Positions 10,491 through 21,100 of a DNA stretch of 64,000 bases are shown in pieces. Position 1 is the stretch's first letter, and each line of letters starts with the position of its first letter. The stretch is from Branchinecta lynchi (taxonomy: Eukaryota; Arthropoda; Branchiopoda; Anostraca; Branchinectidae), in the NCBI GenBank assembly GCA_023053575.1, contig JAKZAP010000017.1:4595501-4659500 (forward strand), read 5' to 3'. The position numbers and the translations under genes are program-made. The notes under the pieces were generated by a model. It did not search any database. It was given only the letters and a program-made list of their open reading frames with translations, and was not told where the DNA came from.

Positions 10491-12618
10491 GTTTACTTGT
10501 TACTTATCTTCTTTAATGGCTGCTCATAGCTCCTTTAGAGAAAAACTTGTCTCAGAAGATGTCGAAGTCTCATGGCTATCTCTAAAAAAGGTCCTACTAG
10601 AGAGCCAAGCCAAACACACCAGCGTGACTTGGAAAAAGAAACCAAAAACTCTACCCTTCCTCACCCCGAAAATCAAGAAATTACGCAACAGGAAGAAAAG
10701 ACTTTGGGAGAAGTACACGAAACAAAAGAATACAGCTTTGTACGAGAAGTATAAAATTGCCAGAAACCTCCTCAGAAAAGAAACTCGAAAACTGACTTCA
10801 AACTACGAAGAACGTCTGGCCAAGAATGTCAAGGAAAACCCAAAACTATTCTGGAAACATATTTCCCTTAAGAAGCCAGGCAGACACTCCGTACCAGACT
10901 TGGAAAACAACAGCTCATTCTCCTCTTGCCCCTCTGAAAAAGCAAACCTGCTCAACCAGCAGTTCGCCTCAGTTTTCTCAAAGGACGACATCCAGTCAGC
11001 CCCCCCACCAGCAGAACAGGCTCACACTCCCTTCCCAATGGTACACTCACCAGTCACACTCGAAGAAGTAACCAAACAGCTTAAGGAGCTAGATGCAAAC
11101 AAATCTACTGGTCCTGATGGTCTCAGCCCACGACTGATGAAGGAACTAAGCCCTGCAATATCAGCCCCACTGGTAAAACTATTCAATCTGTCGCTAACAC
11201 AGGGAAAGCTTCCAGGGGACTGGAAGAAGGCAATAGTCATCCCAATTCACAAGAAGGGTAGCAAAACTTCTGCAGCAAACTACAGACCTATCAGCCTTAC
11301 CTGTGTGGCGTGCAAGATCATTGAGAGAATCATAAACAAGCGCATCATCAATCATCTTGAGGCCAACTCACTTATCAGCAACAGCCAGCATGGTTTTCGT
11401 TCAAAGAGATCCGTGGACACAAATCTTCTTGAGTCATACAGTCTTGTAACTGACCTACTAGAGAAAGGATTACCTGTGGACATGATATTGCTGGATCTAG
11501 CCAAAGCATTTGACAAAGTTTGTCACCGCTACCTCATTCACAGGCTACTTACCCTATCTCTTAGTCCACAAGTGGTCAGTTGGACAGAGGACTTTCTGAG
11601 GGATAGAACGCAGCAAGTGAAAGTGACCACTGGACCAAACAGTCACTCCCTCTCTGACGAAATCAAAGTTACTAGTGGGGTCCCCCAGGGCAGCGTCCTG
11701 GGCCCCACCCTGTTCAACATTTACATAAATGAGCTACCCCTTATCACCAGCAACAAAACCACCCTGTATGCGGACGATTCGAAACTCATAGGTCCTGCCA
11801 ACACCTCTTCTGCCATCCAATCCCTCCAAACTGATCTCAACAACATGTGCTCTTGGGTCAAAAGATGGCTGCTGGAATTCAACACAGAAAAATGCAAGGT
11901 CATACACTTCGGACACAACAACCCCAAGCATCGGTACCTTATGACCCAAAACTCTGGGAGTCACCACACACTCGAGCCTGTCCAGGAGGAGAGAGACCTT
12001 GGGGTCATTGTTGACTCCCAGTTGAAGTTCAGCTCCCACTCACAGCATATCTCAGCCAATGCTAGCAGAGCCCTAGGCATCATCAAACACAGTATCACCA
12101 GCAGAAGTAAACTGGTAATCACCAAACTCTACAAAGGATTAGTAAGACCTAGATTGGAGGTAGGGACTATACTGGCTACCCCTCGATTCAAAAAGGACAA
12201 GGCAGCTCTTGAACAAATCCAACGAAGGGCCACCAAGCTGATCGCCGGTATGGAAAATAAGACCTACAGTGAACGGCTGAAGGAACTCAACCTCCCCTCC
12301 TTAGTATACAGACGGAAACGCGGGGACATGATCCAGGTGCACAAACTTCTCTCAACCAATCAAGAAAATGAGATCCTGGAGATTGACCCCTCCCACAAAA
12401 CACGAGGACACCCTAAACGAATCCGCAAACTTCACGCCAGAACTGGAGCAAGATGCAACTTCTTCTCAAATCGGATTGTGAACCTCTGGAACAACCTCAA
12501 GGAGGACACTGTTGCTGCTGAGTCAACAGATGCTTTCAAACGACATCTGGATGGTGAGTGGCGAGATGCACCGTGGAAATTCGACTGGGAAGCACCGGAA
12601 TCTTCCACCAGAACGTAA
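10489..12618 (+). CDS. Non-LTR (LINE, CR1/L2-like) reverse transcriptase, 5'-truncated ORF2
   Basis: This 709-residue frame encodes a LINE reverse transcriptase. RT motifs appear in order: ANKSTGPDG near residue 203, VIPIHKKGS near 250, NYRPISLT near 264, the first catalytic Asp in LLDLAKAFD (D336), SGVPQGSVLGP near 396 and YADD at 427-430. The thumb follows (LVRPRLEV, QRRATKL). The domain order and wording fit the CR1/L2/Daphne/Rex1 side of the Jockey superclade. The APE endonuclease that should precede RT is missing, because the frame begins at a junction with a Penelope fragment; the ATG at 10489 is therefore not the native start. The frame is uninterrupted, so this is a fairly recent dead-on-arrival copy. 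Normal role: target-primed reverse transcription of its own RNA. Confidence 0.9.
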   Translation: MFTCYLSSLMAAHSSFREKLVSEDVEVSWLSLKKVLLESQAKHTSVTWKKKPKTLPFLTPKIKKLRNRKKRLWEKYTKQKNTALYEKYKIARNLLRKETRKLTSNYEERLAKNVKENPKLFWKHISLKKPGRHSVPDLENNSSFSSCPSEKANLLNQQFASVFSKDDIQSAPPPAEQAHTPFPMVHSPVTLEEVTKQLKELDANKSTGPDGLSPRLMKELSPAISAPLVKLFNLSLTQGKLPGDWKKAIVIPIHKKGSKTSAANYRPISLTCVACKIIERIINKRIINHLEANSLISNSQHGFRSKRSVDTNLLESYSLVTDLLEKGLPVDMILLDLAKAFDKVCHRYLIHRLLTLSLSPQVVSWTEDFLRDRTQQVKVTTGPNSHSLSDEIKVTSGVPQGSVLGPTLFNIYINELPLITSNKTTLYADDSKLIGPANTSSAIQSLQTDLNNMCSWVKRWLLEFNTEKCKVIHFGHNNPKHRYLMTQNSGSHHTLEPVQEERDLGVIVDSQLKFSSHSQHISANASRALGIIKHSITSRSKLVITKLYKGLVRPRLEVGTILATPRFKKDKAALEQIQRRATKLIAGMENKTYSERLKELNLPSLVYRRKRGDMIQVHKLLSTNQENEILEIDPSHKTRGHPKRIRKLHARTGARCNFFSNRIVNLWNNLKEDTVAAESTDAFKRHLDGEWRDAPWKFDWEAPESSTRT

Positions 12619-12713
12619 CCATCAACAACAGTCATCACAAGGAGTGATTCAACAGGATCGAAAATCCTTATTTCACTCCAAGCTGTGATTTAAGGTAATT
12701 AAGGTAATTTAGA
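12619..12713 (+). mobile_element. LINE 3' UTR and short repeat tail
   Basis: After the TAA stop comes about 95 bp ending TAAGGTAATTAAGGTAATTTA. Short repeated tails in place of poly(A) are typical of CR1/L2-type LINEs. The exact 3' end is uncertain. Confidence 0.5.
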
Positions 12714-13985
12714 TAACAGCTTTTTGAATTTGGCCCGGTCTGGGCTCGGTTAGATGAAAAAGCAGAACTTCACAGGAACTTCTCCTTCTCCAGCACCCCA
12801 TGTACCGTTCATTCCTTCCCCCACCTTTTGTTCCTGTAAAATCTCGTCCCCCCCGAGAAGTGGCTGAAAAGGTTCCCAAACTGACCCCAATCTACTGTAA
12901 CACTATGCGCTACAGTAGAAGCTTTGTGCCTATCAGACATTTTCTAACCCTGTCCTGGAAGTTTACATAGCTTTCAATCTTAGAAGGGGACACCCTTGGA
13001 CATTCTCTAATGCCAATGGTAAAATTGTTTGCAGGGGTGTCCCGGGCCTTCTTTCATTGGGGGGGGGGGGAGAACCTGGTAAGACTTGACTGAATCGATA
13101 CCTGATATTGCCAGAATTTATAATTTTTTTCTAAAACACAGCGAGTTGCCTTGAACATTTAAGAAGCTATAATGTAAAAAGTTGCATAGGATGTACCAAA
13201 CCAAGTCTAAAGAGAAAATATGCCGTTAGGGATATGCCATCACTAGCCTTTTACCTTTGGAGAAAGTCCAGTTTTGCCAACAGGACTTGAAAATGTGCTG
13301 ACAAAAAACACAGTTGCTGCCAAGCGACGACGGCATGAATGGCTTCACCCAGGAAAAATTAAAGCGCCACAGGCACAAATTTTTTTATCTGCCTGTTTTT
13401 CTGGCTTATTCTAGCTTTTAACGTGGTTTAAGCACCTCAAAATTCCGTGCCTCAAACGCTAACTAAATGACATACACTTCTTCTATATAGTGAAGACTGC
13501 TAAATGTACCATTGGCAAACATTTTTGGAAATACTCATGACCAAAGTGCCTTTCTGCTATCCCAAGGCTACCTATTAAACCACAGAGCTGCCAGTCGAAA
13601 AAAGGGTCTATCCAGGGTTAATTAAATGTAAAGTACATCTATTCTGAATGTACAGCAAACAAAATTAGGCTAGTTTTCACGTCAGGAGACGTGTGTATTG
13701 CTGAAGTTCTGCAATTGTTAGAAGTATAAGTTAAGTAATCAATGGAAACCAGTTCAATCTACCATGAAATGAGAAAGAACAAGAGCTAAATAAATGCCAC
13801 TTAAATTACCAACCACAGTAACTGGGGTGAACCAAATAATGAACTCGTACTACCGAAAAATCAATTAAAAAATAAGGAGCAGATCGGTGGCGGTATAATA
13901 ACACAATTTGGGAATGGAACAAAACTCTTGGGAGAACCACCTAAAACAACCAAATGTGGTAAATCTGGAACAGATGTGGACCAAA
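12714..13985. other. Intergenic sequence, nothing recognised
   Basis: About 1.3 kb of A+T-rich sequence with a G12 run at about 13059-13071. No exon, tRNA or defined repeat was recognised. Confidence 0.35.
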
Positions 13986-14395
13986 CAAAATTAGGTGAAT
14001 TACCAAATTCTGTAACGAATTAGAAGCAAATGAATCTGATTAATCACCGAATTATGAAATGGATTGACCGAATGTGATAGAACATCTACAGACTTGAGAA
14101 AAGTCTGGTTAACAACCGAGTTTGCCAACGAATGAGACCAAATAAATATGTTAAATCACCAAATTTACGTTGGGCTGCATCGAATGCAGTGAAATCGACT
14201 CGGACTGAACAGAAGTTGGATGGATTGTCGAATTCAGTCTCGAATCAGAACCAAATGAATCTGATTAATGACCAAATTATGAAGTGGACTGACCGAATGC
14301 GACAGAACAGATACAGGCTTGAGAAAGTCTGGTGAACAACCCAATTCGCCAACAAATGTGACCAAATAAATATGTTAAATCGACATGGACTGAAC
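13986..14395 (+). repeat. Tandem repeat, period about 222 bp, about two units
   Basis: The block containing AAATGAATCTGATTAAT, GACCGAATG, CTTGAGAAA..GTCTGGT and ACCAAATAAATATGTTAAATC occurs twice, starting near 14029 and 14252. Homology continues in decayed form on both sides. The ORF at 14132-14335 is only this repeat read through. Confidence 0.65.
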
Positions 14396-15432
14396 AAAAG
14401 TTGGATTAATTACCAAATTCGATAAAGAATGGGAACCAATAAACACATTAAATTGCCTAATTTGGAAATGTGGGTACAAAAGATTTTATAAAACAGGCAT
14501 CACGGCTTCACCTTGATGCCTGTTTCGACCGAATTTTTCGACTTTGTCAACATTTTTAACAAAATGCCATATTTGCACAAATATTCAAACAAAAGCCATT
14601 GCCAGAAATTTGGTTTGATATTTATCCTACTAATTCTAGTGACTTCGATATGTTAGCCATCTTCAACACAAATATTGGCCTTTTCCTTCCAATTTATTGC
14701 TTTATAGAATCATTTCCAACCAATCACAAACTAAACCTTTGATTTGTATTTTCTCTTGTCAGAATGTTACAGTGTTGCCGAAAGCTAGCAGCAGTCGAGT
14801 TTTGGGTTTGCAGTGCTGTGAATTTCCTGTGAGAAATAAAACAAAGTTTCAAATTTGGATTGATTGATCAAGATATTGGAATTACGATATGTTCAAATTT
14901 AAATTTTTACCTTATCAGACCTTATCAAATCCTCAGTATTTTAGCATGGTGGTCTAAAGTCCACCAACATCCGGGCATGCCTTAGGCATGGTCCTCATAT
15001 GTTGGGGCACCATCCTAAAAGAAACCCTAAAAAAGTAGTAGTACCCTAAAAAAAATCAGTTTGAAAACTAAGTTACAGTTTCAGATTCTCAGTTCAAATG
15101 ATTTTCTTGGGCGATTTGAGTGAGCACAATGCTCAAATTTAGGATTTGTGATTGACTGTATCAGACATGGCAATAAGTAGCCTAGTTAGTTACCTAATCA
15201 CTAATCTGTTGGATTGAAAGTTTGCAAGGAACTTTTTTTTCCCTATCAGATTTGATAAGGCCGCTGTAGAGGTATGCGATTTGAACACTTCTTCAACTGT
15301 TTCACTACCCTATTGTTTCTGCTTGCTTACAAAACAGCCAAATGGAAAGAAAAAATTACAAACAGCTAATAGTCAACTGTGTCAGGGCTGTCCTGGTGCA
15401 AATTTCGAGTTGAAATTCGGTAAGCATGGGCA
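14396..15432. other. Intergenic sequence, nothing recognised
   Basis: About 1 kb of A+T-rich sequence. No exon, RNA gene or repeat boundary could be supported. Confidence 0.35.
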
Positions 15433-15749
15433 ATCCATCTATTTGACTAAGTTGGCCTACATTCTGCTCAGTAAAATGACAGGAATACCAAGTGTTAGTC
15501 AACAGGCAAACTGACGTAAAAGTTTTAAGATAAAATGTGAAAAAATTAATATTGTGAAGCAGAAGTTCCCTAGTATGGATTTTGTTTTTCGGATCCGTCT
15601 ATTTGACTAAGTTGGCCTACATTCTGATCAGTAAAATGACAGGAATACCAAGTGTTAGTCAACAGACAAACTGACGTAAAAGTATTCAGATAAAATGTGA
15701 AAAAATTAATATTGTGAAGCAGAAGTTCCGTAGTATGGATTTTGTTTTT
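15433..15749 (+). repeat. 160-bp tandem duplication ending at a family A element
   Basis: CTATTTGACTAAGTTGGCCT starts at 15439 and again at 15599, and the two units are nearly identical (period 160). Each ends with GTATGGATTTTGTTTTT followed by GGATCC; the second runs into the family A element at 15750. Confidence 0.8.
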
Positions 15750-16695
15750 GGGATCCGAAAACGTAAGTGATGACCTATGACATCGCAAAAGTCCATCTGT
15801 CTGTCTGTGAGCACAGTAACTCTCGGAAGGGAATGAGATATTGTGATGAAGCTTGGTGGGAGGATCCTTTGAAGCCAGAGAAAGGTCGAGTTCGTAGATG
15901 GACTCTGTAGCCCTACATTTAGGGGTGTAGGAGGGGGTTCAGATTAAGGAACAAACAAAATATTTTTAAACAGCTAATGAGATAGTCCATTAAGGGGTAA
16001 GAAGACATTTTGAACACCAATATGAAAACCATTTTCTCGCCAACAAGTTTGCCCAGAATCAGGCCAAAACTGGAAAGTTTGTTGAAAGTAAAAGTTTTAT
16101 TTGAAGGATTAGATTTTCGATTTAGCGGTAAGAAGACATGCTGAACCCTTATGTGAAAACCATTTTCTACCAGGACACGTAGTTCGCCCGGGATCCGGCC
16201 AAGACCGGAAAATTGTTAAAAGTTAAAGCTTTATTTGTAGTTGATTAGATATCCGATTTCGGGGTAAGAAGAGATGCTGAATCCGTCTATCGCAATAATT
16301 TACTACCCGAACATGTAGTTCGCTCGGAATCCGGCTGGAACCAAAAAATTTGTTATAAGTTAAATTTTTATTTGAAGTTGATTAGATGTTCGATATAGAG
16401 GAAAGAAGATACGCTGCATTATTTTTTTAGCTTTCTTTTTTTCGCCGGACAAGTAGTTCCCGAATCCGGCCAAAACCGGGAAATTGGCAAAACGGATATG
16501 ACTTATAGATTAGGGGTAAACAAACATGCTAAATTCATATCTGAACTTGGTTTTCTCAGATCATTAGCTATTTGGCCTTAATCTGTTTCTGAATTTAAAA
16601 AGTAAAAATGTTCAAGAAGTCTTGGCGAAAACAAGATCCAATTGTCTGGATCAAAATATTGAATTTTTGGGATCCTATCGAAACCTTTGGTCTTG
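15750..16695 (+). mobile_element. Family A element, copy 2
   Basis: It starts GGGATCCGAAAACGTAAG and ends CCTTTGGTCTTG, with the same GTCCATCTGTCTGTCTGT segment and internal repeats of about 125 bp (CGCTCGGAATCCGGC-type) as the other copies. The flanks are T-rich (TTTT and TTTC), so the target preference looks similar to copy 1. Confidence 0.68.
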
Positions 16696-17639
16696 TTTCT
16701 TTGGCAGTCATTCACTTCTAGCAAGGTCAAGTAAGCACAAGAACCTCCGTCTCCATGTCTTTGTAATAAGACCACGCGGAGCCGAATAGATTCCCAATAC
16801 CCTGCCTGATACAAACAAGCAGAGGGTAGGGAGGGGGCAGGAGGGTAGGTAATTTTATTTTTATTCTGTTTATTTGTTTAAACTAGGATACAACCAACTA
16901 GGGTCAAAACATGATAAAATAAGTAACAAACACTGGCATAAATATGCCATTTGTTGCCTCTGCAAACAGCTATGTCGCCCCAGAGAAGGAATTTCGAGAG
17001 TAAAAGCCCATTGGTTGTTTATCATTGTGACACCACAAGTGACGCACTACAGAGGCATCAACTCAAAGCTTAGCAAGTAGGATACCTCGAACTCTGCCAA
17101 TTTTGTAGGGATATCAAAAGTCGCTGCATGGGACCAAGGAAGGGGGTTCTACCGGCTTATTTGTTCTTGCTATTAGGTGACATTCACATAAGCATACCTC
17201 TACTGTACTGTATGCTAGCTCCGGTTTATAGCGTCAAAAATTTGGAATTTATGCGTATAACTGCCACCATAAACAGATGTAGAATTCATAACGTTCTCTG
17301 CTCTACATAGGGTTTCTACCATAGCCTCGCCGATAATGCTAATCATATTTTCTTAAAATAGTTTGAAAATTAGGATACAGCCAACGAGGGTCAAAAAATT
17401 ATAAAATAAATAACAACCATTAAAAAAAAGACAATGAAAACATTACTTGGGCTAGGCCAAAGCTAGTCCAGTATAAATAACATGGTGTTTTTATAAACGA
17501 ATGTGGACACATCTCTGCCCTCTCACCGACTCCAGCCAGCAACAAAACAGGACCCCTGTACAAAATGAAAACACTGCACAAGCTTTAACTCCTAGCAGTT
17601 TTTATGAAGAATCTCACAAAGTCAGATGTTTAAAGCTAG
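16696..17639. other. Intergenic sequence, little recognised
   Basis: The first 100 bp (CACTTCTAGCAAGGTCAAG) resembles decayed family G sequence. A phrase shared by about 16880-16920 and 17368-17405 (TTAGGATACA.CCAAC.AGGGTCAAAA) shows a local duplication. No exon was recognised. Confidence 0.35.
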
Positions 17640-17760
17640 AATCTTGCATGTTTTGCCACACCTTCTTTCTCCAGCGTGAGCCTGAAGAGGACACTTTGAC
17701 AAGAAGGGCCGAAATATAGCTCTAAGAAAATGAAAGCTGACATATCCGTTTTGTACTAGC
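17640..17760 (+). mobile_element. Penelope-like terminal fragment, subfamily II
   Basis: It contains the GGACACTTTGACAAGAAGGGCC and AAAGCTGACATATCCGTTTTG blocks. It is related to, but distinct from, the 251-bp unit (CTGACGCATCCGTGTAAACA in subfamily I). A truncated subfamily II copy is at 34131-34190. Boundaries are approximate and no target duplication was identified. Confidence 0.65.
17678..17722 (+). ncRNA. Hammerhead-ribozyme-like motif, subfamily II
   Basis: Stem I is GAGC (17678-17681) with GCTC (17719-17722). The core is CTGAAGA, stem II GGACACTTTGACAAGAAGGGCC is weaker, and GAAATAT is followed by A in position 17. Compared with the subfamily I stem (CAGC/GCTG), both strands have changed together and pairing is kept. 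The two-base stem III is AU/AU. Tiny stem III variants of this kind are known from Penelope-like elements and are reported to act as dimers. Confidence 0.65.
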
Positions 17761-17975
17761 AAATATGATTAGTAGGCAGCTTGGCTGAAGAATGTGGTTT
17801 GTGATACTATTCTTCTGTGTTTGATCATTTGATAATATCAGTACATCAATCATTCCAGTGTCATTACTTAATCTCTAAAAAAACTATATATCAGTAGGCT
17901 AGTTGCCACATTTGTTTGGCTCCCAAACCTAGCCAATCAAGAAGCTGTTATTTTTACAATTTGCAGGACACGACA

Positions 17976-18113
17976 ATGGACGGTCAGTTTTCTACAGGGG
18001 CATATGCCACAACTACAACAGCAACACACACAACAACAACCACAAATCCAACTATTCGATTTGACAAAGGGTATATCAGAACGCTACCAGGGCTTCTGAA
18101 AATTGTTGTAATG
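17976..18113 (+). CDS. MARVEL gene coding exon 1
   Basis: It has 46 codons from ATG at 17976 and the donor ATG|GTAAG at 18114. The exon itself begins at 17967 after TTTGCAG. It encodes the Thr-rich tail and the start of helix 1. Confidence 0.83.
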
Positions 18114-21100
18114 GTAAGATTTCTCAGTTTACTTCTTGTCAAAGGCTGGGTGGAGTAAAAAGTGAAAAAAAAAAAAAGAATTAGTGGAGAGGAGAGCAAG
18201 TTAGTCAACATTATTAGGTTTTAATTAATGAAAGTCAAGGTCTCACAGTATTCAAAACTCTTGAGAATGAGCTTGAATGGTCTTCCTAGTGGCAATCCCC
18301 AACAGCTCCTGGGGCTAAAAGTATTCAGAAAACAAAACATCTTCTGAAAGAATAAGTTATCCAATGCAAGTGGCCCGAGAGATGTACGTAAAGTTATTCT
18401 TTGGACAGGATCATTGAGATGAACAGTTGAAGGTCCATTTAGAACTTAAATTTGACTCTACAGATAGTTTTCTGTAAACTCTTTCCAGGCTGTTACGACG
18501 ACTGTAACCACCGTAATAAAGCCCTTTTCAAAGAGACTGCATAAATGTTATGGATTGGCTTGGACATTTTAAATTAGGCTAGTGTATTTTCTAGTTAAGG
18601 AGGTACCACCAGTCCAGATAAGAAAAAGTCATGGTTCAGTTGATGGGTTTCTTAATACTTTTGTTTTATTCAGTGGAAGCTAACATGAATTTGCTACTAT
18701 CCTTATGTCGGCAGATAGATGGCGGCAACCTTAATAGATCAGAGGTGTACTAAGAACGTGTTCCACCCTTCTACCAATAGTAACTATTAGTTACTATTTC
18801 CGTTCCAACCTCACCAAAAGTTACTACACTGACCGTTCCAACCTTCTCGAAATAGTAACTAATAGTAACTATTTGCTTACCACGTTCGGGAGCGTAGTAA
18901 GTACGGACCTCTGTAACGTGATTGGTCGGATTCACCCACGGCATGATATTCTGCGGGAAAATAGAAAAATCTTCTTTGAGCCCAAGCTGACTTTGAAACA
19001 TTTATTCAAACAATGTTTACACGGATGCGTCAGCTCTGATTTTTCATCAGCGATATTTCGGCCCTTCTTGGCAAGGGTCCTCGTCAGGCTGTCAATCTTC
19101 TTGTTCAACTTCGGGGAAGGAAACAAAACAAACAGGTTTGTTTCCTTCCCCGAAGTTGAACAAGAAGATTGACAGCCTGACGAGGACCCTTGCCAAGAAG
19201 GGCCGAAATATCGCTGATGAAAAATCAGAGCTGACGCATCCGTGTAAACATTGTTTGAATAAATGTTTCAAAGTCAGCTTGGGCTCAAAGAATATTTATC
19301 TACGAAGTACGGAACTTTCACAGCCCAGACATGCAGACAATTATCCAACTTGGCCGGAAGGAAAGGACAAGTGATATTTTAGACAGGTTTGTTTCCTTCC
19401 CCGAAGTTGAACAAGAAGATTGACAGCCTGACGAGGACCCTTGCCAAGAAGGGCCGAAATATCGCTGATGAAAAATCAGAGCTGACGCATCCGTGTAAAC
19501 ATTGTTTGAATAAATGTTTCAAAGTCAGCTTGGGCTCAAAGAATATTTATCTACGAAGTACGGAACTTTCACAGCCCAGACATGCAGACAATTATCCAAC
19601 TTGGCCGGAAGGAAAGGACAAGTGATATTTTAGTCAGGTTTGTTTCCTTCCCCGAAGTTGAACAAGAAGATTGACAGCCTGACGAGGACCCTTGCCAAGA
19701 AGGGCCGAAATATCGCTGATGAAAAATCAGAGCTGACGCATCCGTGTAAACATTGTTTGAATAAATAGAAAAATCGTCGCAGCCATCACGGCAAAAAGCC
19801 AGAATTCGTGACGTCATGCGTAGTAACTACGGTAAGTAGGGTGAAACACGCTCTAAGTATTAATAGACATAGTAATAATAGATCCTACCCCCCCCCCCCC
19901 CCCCCCCCATATAGCTGGCTTGATGGGCGGAAGACAGCTTGGGGACCGAGACCAGGACTGACATGTATAGGTTTAAACAGAAGCTATTAGTAAAAGCATT
20001 ACATACCCAATGGAAAAGTTGATAAATCTGGATATAGTTTCTGAAATCTTAAATGTCCTTGTTCTTTTTTTAGGTTATCAACATAATTGGTTTTATCTGT
20101 GCAAGTACATCACCATACCACTGGAACTCAAATGCAACATGGTTCGGATTCTGTGCATGGGGCGGCTTCTTTACAACTGGAACCCTTCTTGTCTTCTACT
20201 TGTTTCATGTCATTGAGAAATTCCACTTCATCCCTTGGATTCTTGTGGTATGTGTTTGTTATCACATGGTATATAACATAAGTGCTCCCAGTTTTCCATT
20301 GCTCGTAACTCTTTCAGCAAAAGTTGTACTCGACGCTGAAGATGGATCCCTGAGACGGAAGGGAGACAAATGTGACACACAGCGGTAGGATCATCAGTAA
20401 TGTCAGCTTTGTTATGGCTCATTTCAACTACTAGAGTTCATTGGCGATCCTTTAAACTCAAGTCGAATAGCCACATATTGTCATTACTTGAATGATGGAA
20501 CTGAGAGGTCGCTTTCTGTCTTGTGTTTATCCTGTTTTAAAGAACATGGATATTAAAGCTATGCGATCCTCTTAAATTTGTTTTTTATGGCACTTGCCCT
20601 TCGGCCAAGTGCCATATAGCGATCGCAATTTCTGTCCGTCCGTCGGTCTGTCCAGGTTTTGCTAGTTCGGGCACTTCCACATAAGCTAGGACGATAAAAC
20701 TTGGCAGGCGTATCAGGGACCCCAAATGATTAAGTTAGAAATAGTCACTTCCCCCATCCGAGCACCGTGGGGGGAGTGGAGGGAGGGGGAATCCGGAACC
20801 TTGAGGTATTTATAACTTTTGAACGGGTGATCGGATCTCGACGAAACTTTATAATTGGAAAGACCTCATGCCTCAGACAACCCACTTAAAATCCGGACCG
20901 GATCCAGTGACTTTTTTTTTTGGGGGGGGGGGGCTGGAGGGGGACCGGAAATCTTGGGAAACGCTATGAGTGGTGGGATCGAGATGAAACTCGGTGGGAA
21001 GACACCTAGCAAACACTAGATACATCATTGACATAACCGAGCCGATTCGGGCACTGTGAGGGGAGTGGAGGGAGGAGGAATCCGGAATCTTGAGGTATTT

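Larger units (their letters stand above)
18972..19764 (+). mobile_element. Penelope-like/retrozyme-like composite: inverted partial copy plus 2.5 tandem 251-bp units
   Basis: The insert is bounded by an 11-bp target duplication ATAGAAAAATC (18961-18971 and 19765-19775). Its left part (18972-19126) is an inverted partial unit. Units in direct order start at 19133, 19384 and 19635 (period 251 bp); the third stops after TTGTTTGAATAA. Each carries the hammerhead-like core. No RT or GIY-YIG nuclease is encoded. Inverted plus tandem copies with a target duplication of this size are typical of Penelope-like elements; short tandem units with a type I hammerhead and no protein match metazoan retrozymes. 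Assignment to retrozymes is inference. Confidence 0.85.
18754..19853 (+). mobile_element. Family C MITE copy, split by the Penelope array
   Basis: The ends are GAACGTGTTCCACCCTTCT and AGTAGGGTGAAACACGCTC, the terminal inverted repeats of family C, with TAA on both sides as a probable 3-bp target duplication. The interior has the usual TGACGTCATGCG near the right end. About 790 bp of Penelope-type DNA is inserted after AATAGAAAAATC. Confidence 0.78.

Noticed and set aside
14132..14335. ORF in intergenic DNA
   Set aside because: It is read-through of the 222-bp tandem repeat.
19138..19625. Two identical 78-residue ORFs
   Set aside because: They are the 251-bp Penelope units read in one frame; the non-coding hammerhead explanation fits better and there is no known domain.
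19133..19767. CRISPR-like array
   Set aside because: Repeats are 251 bp with no spacer pattern, in an animal genome.
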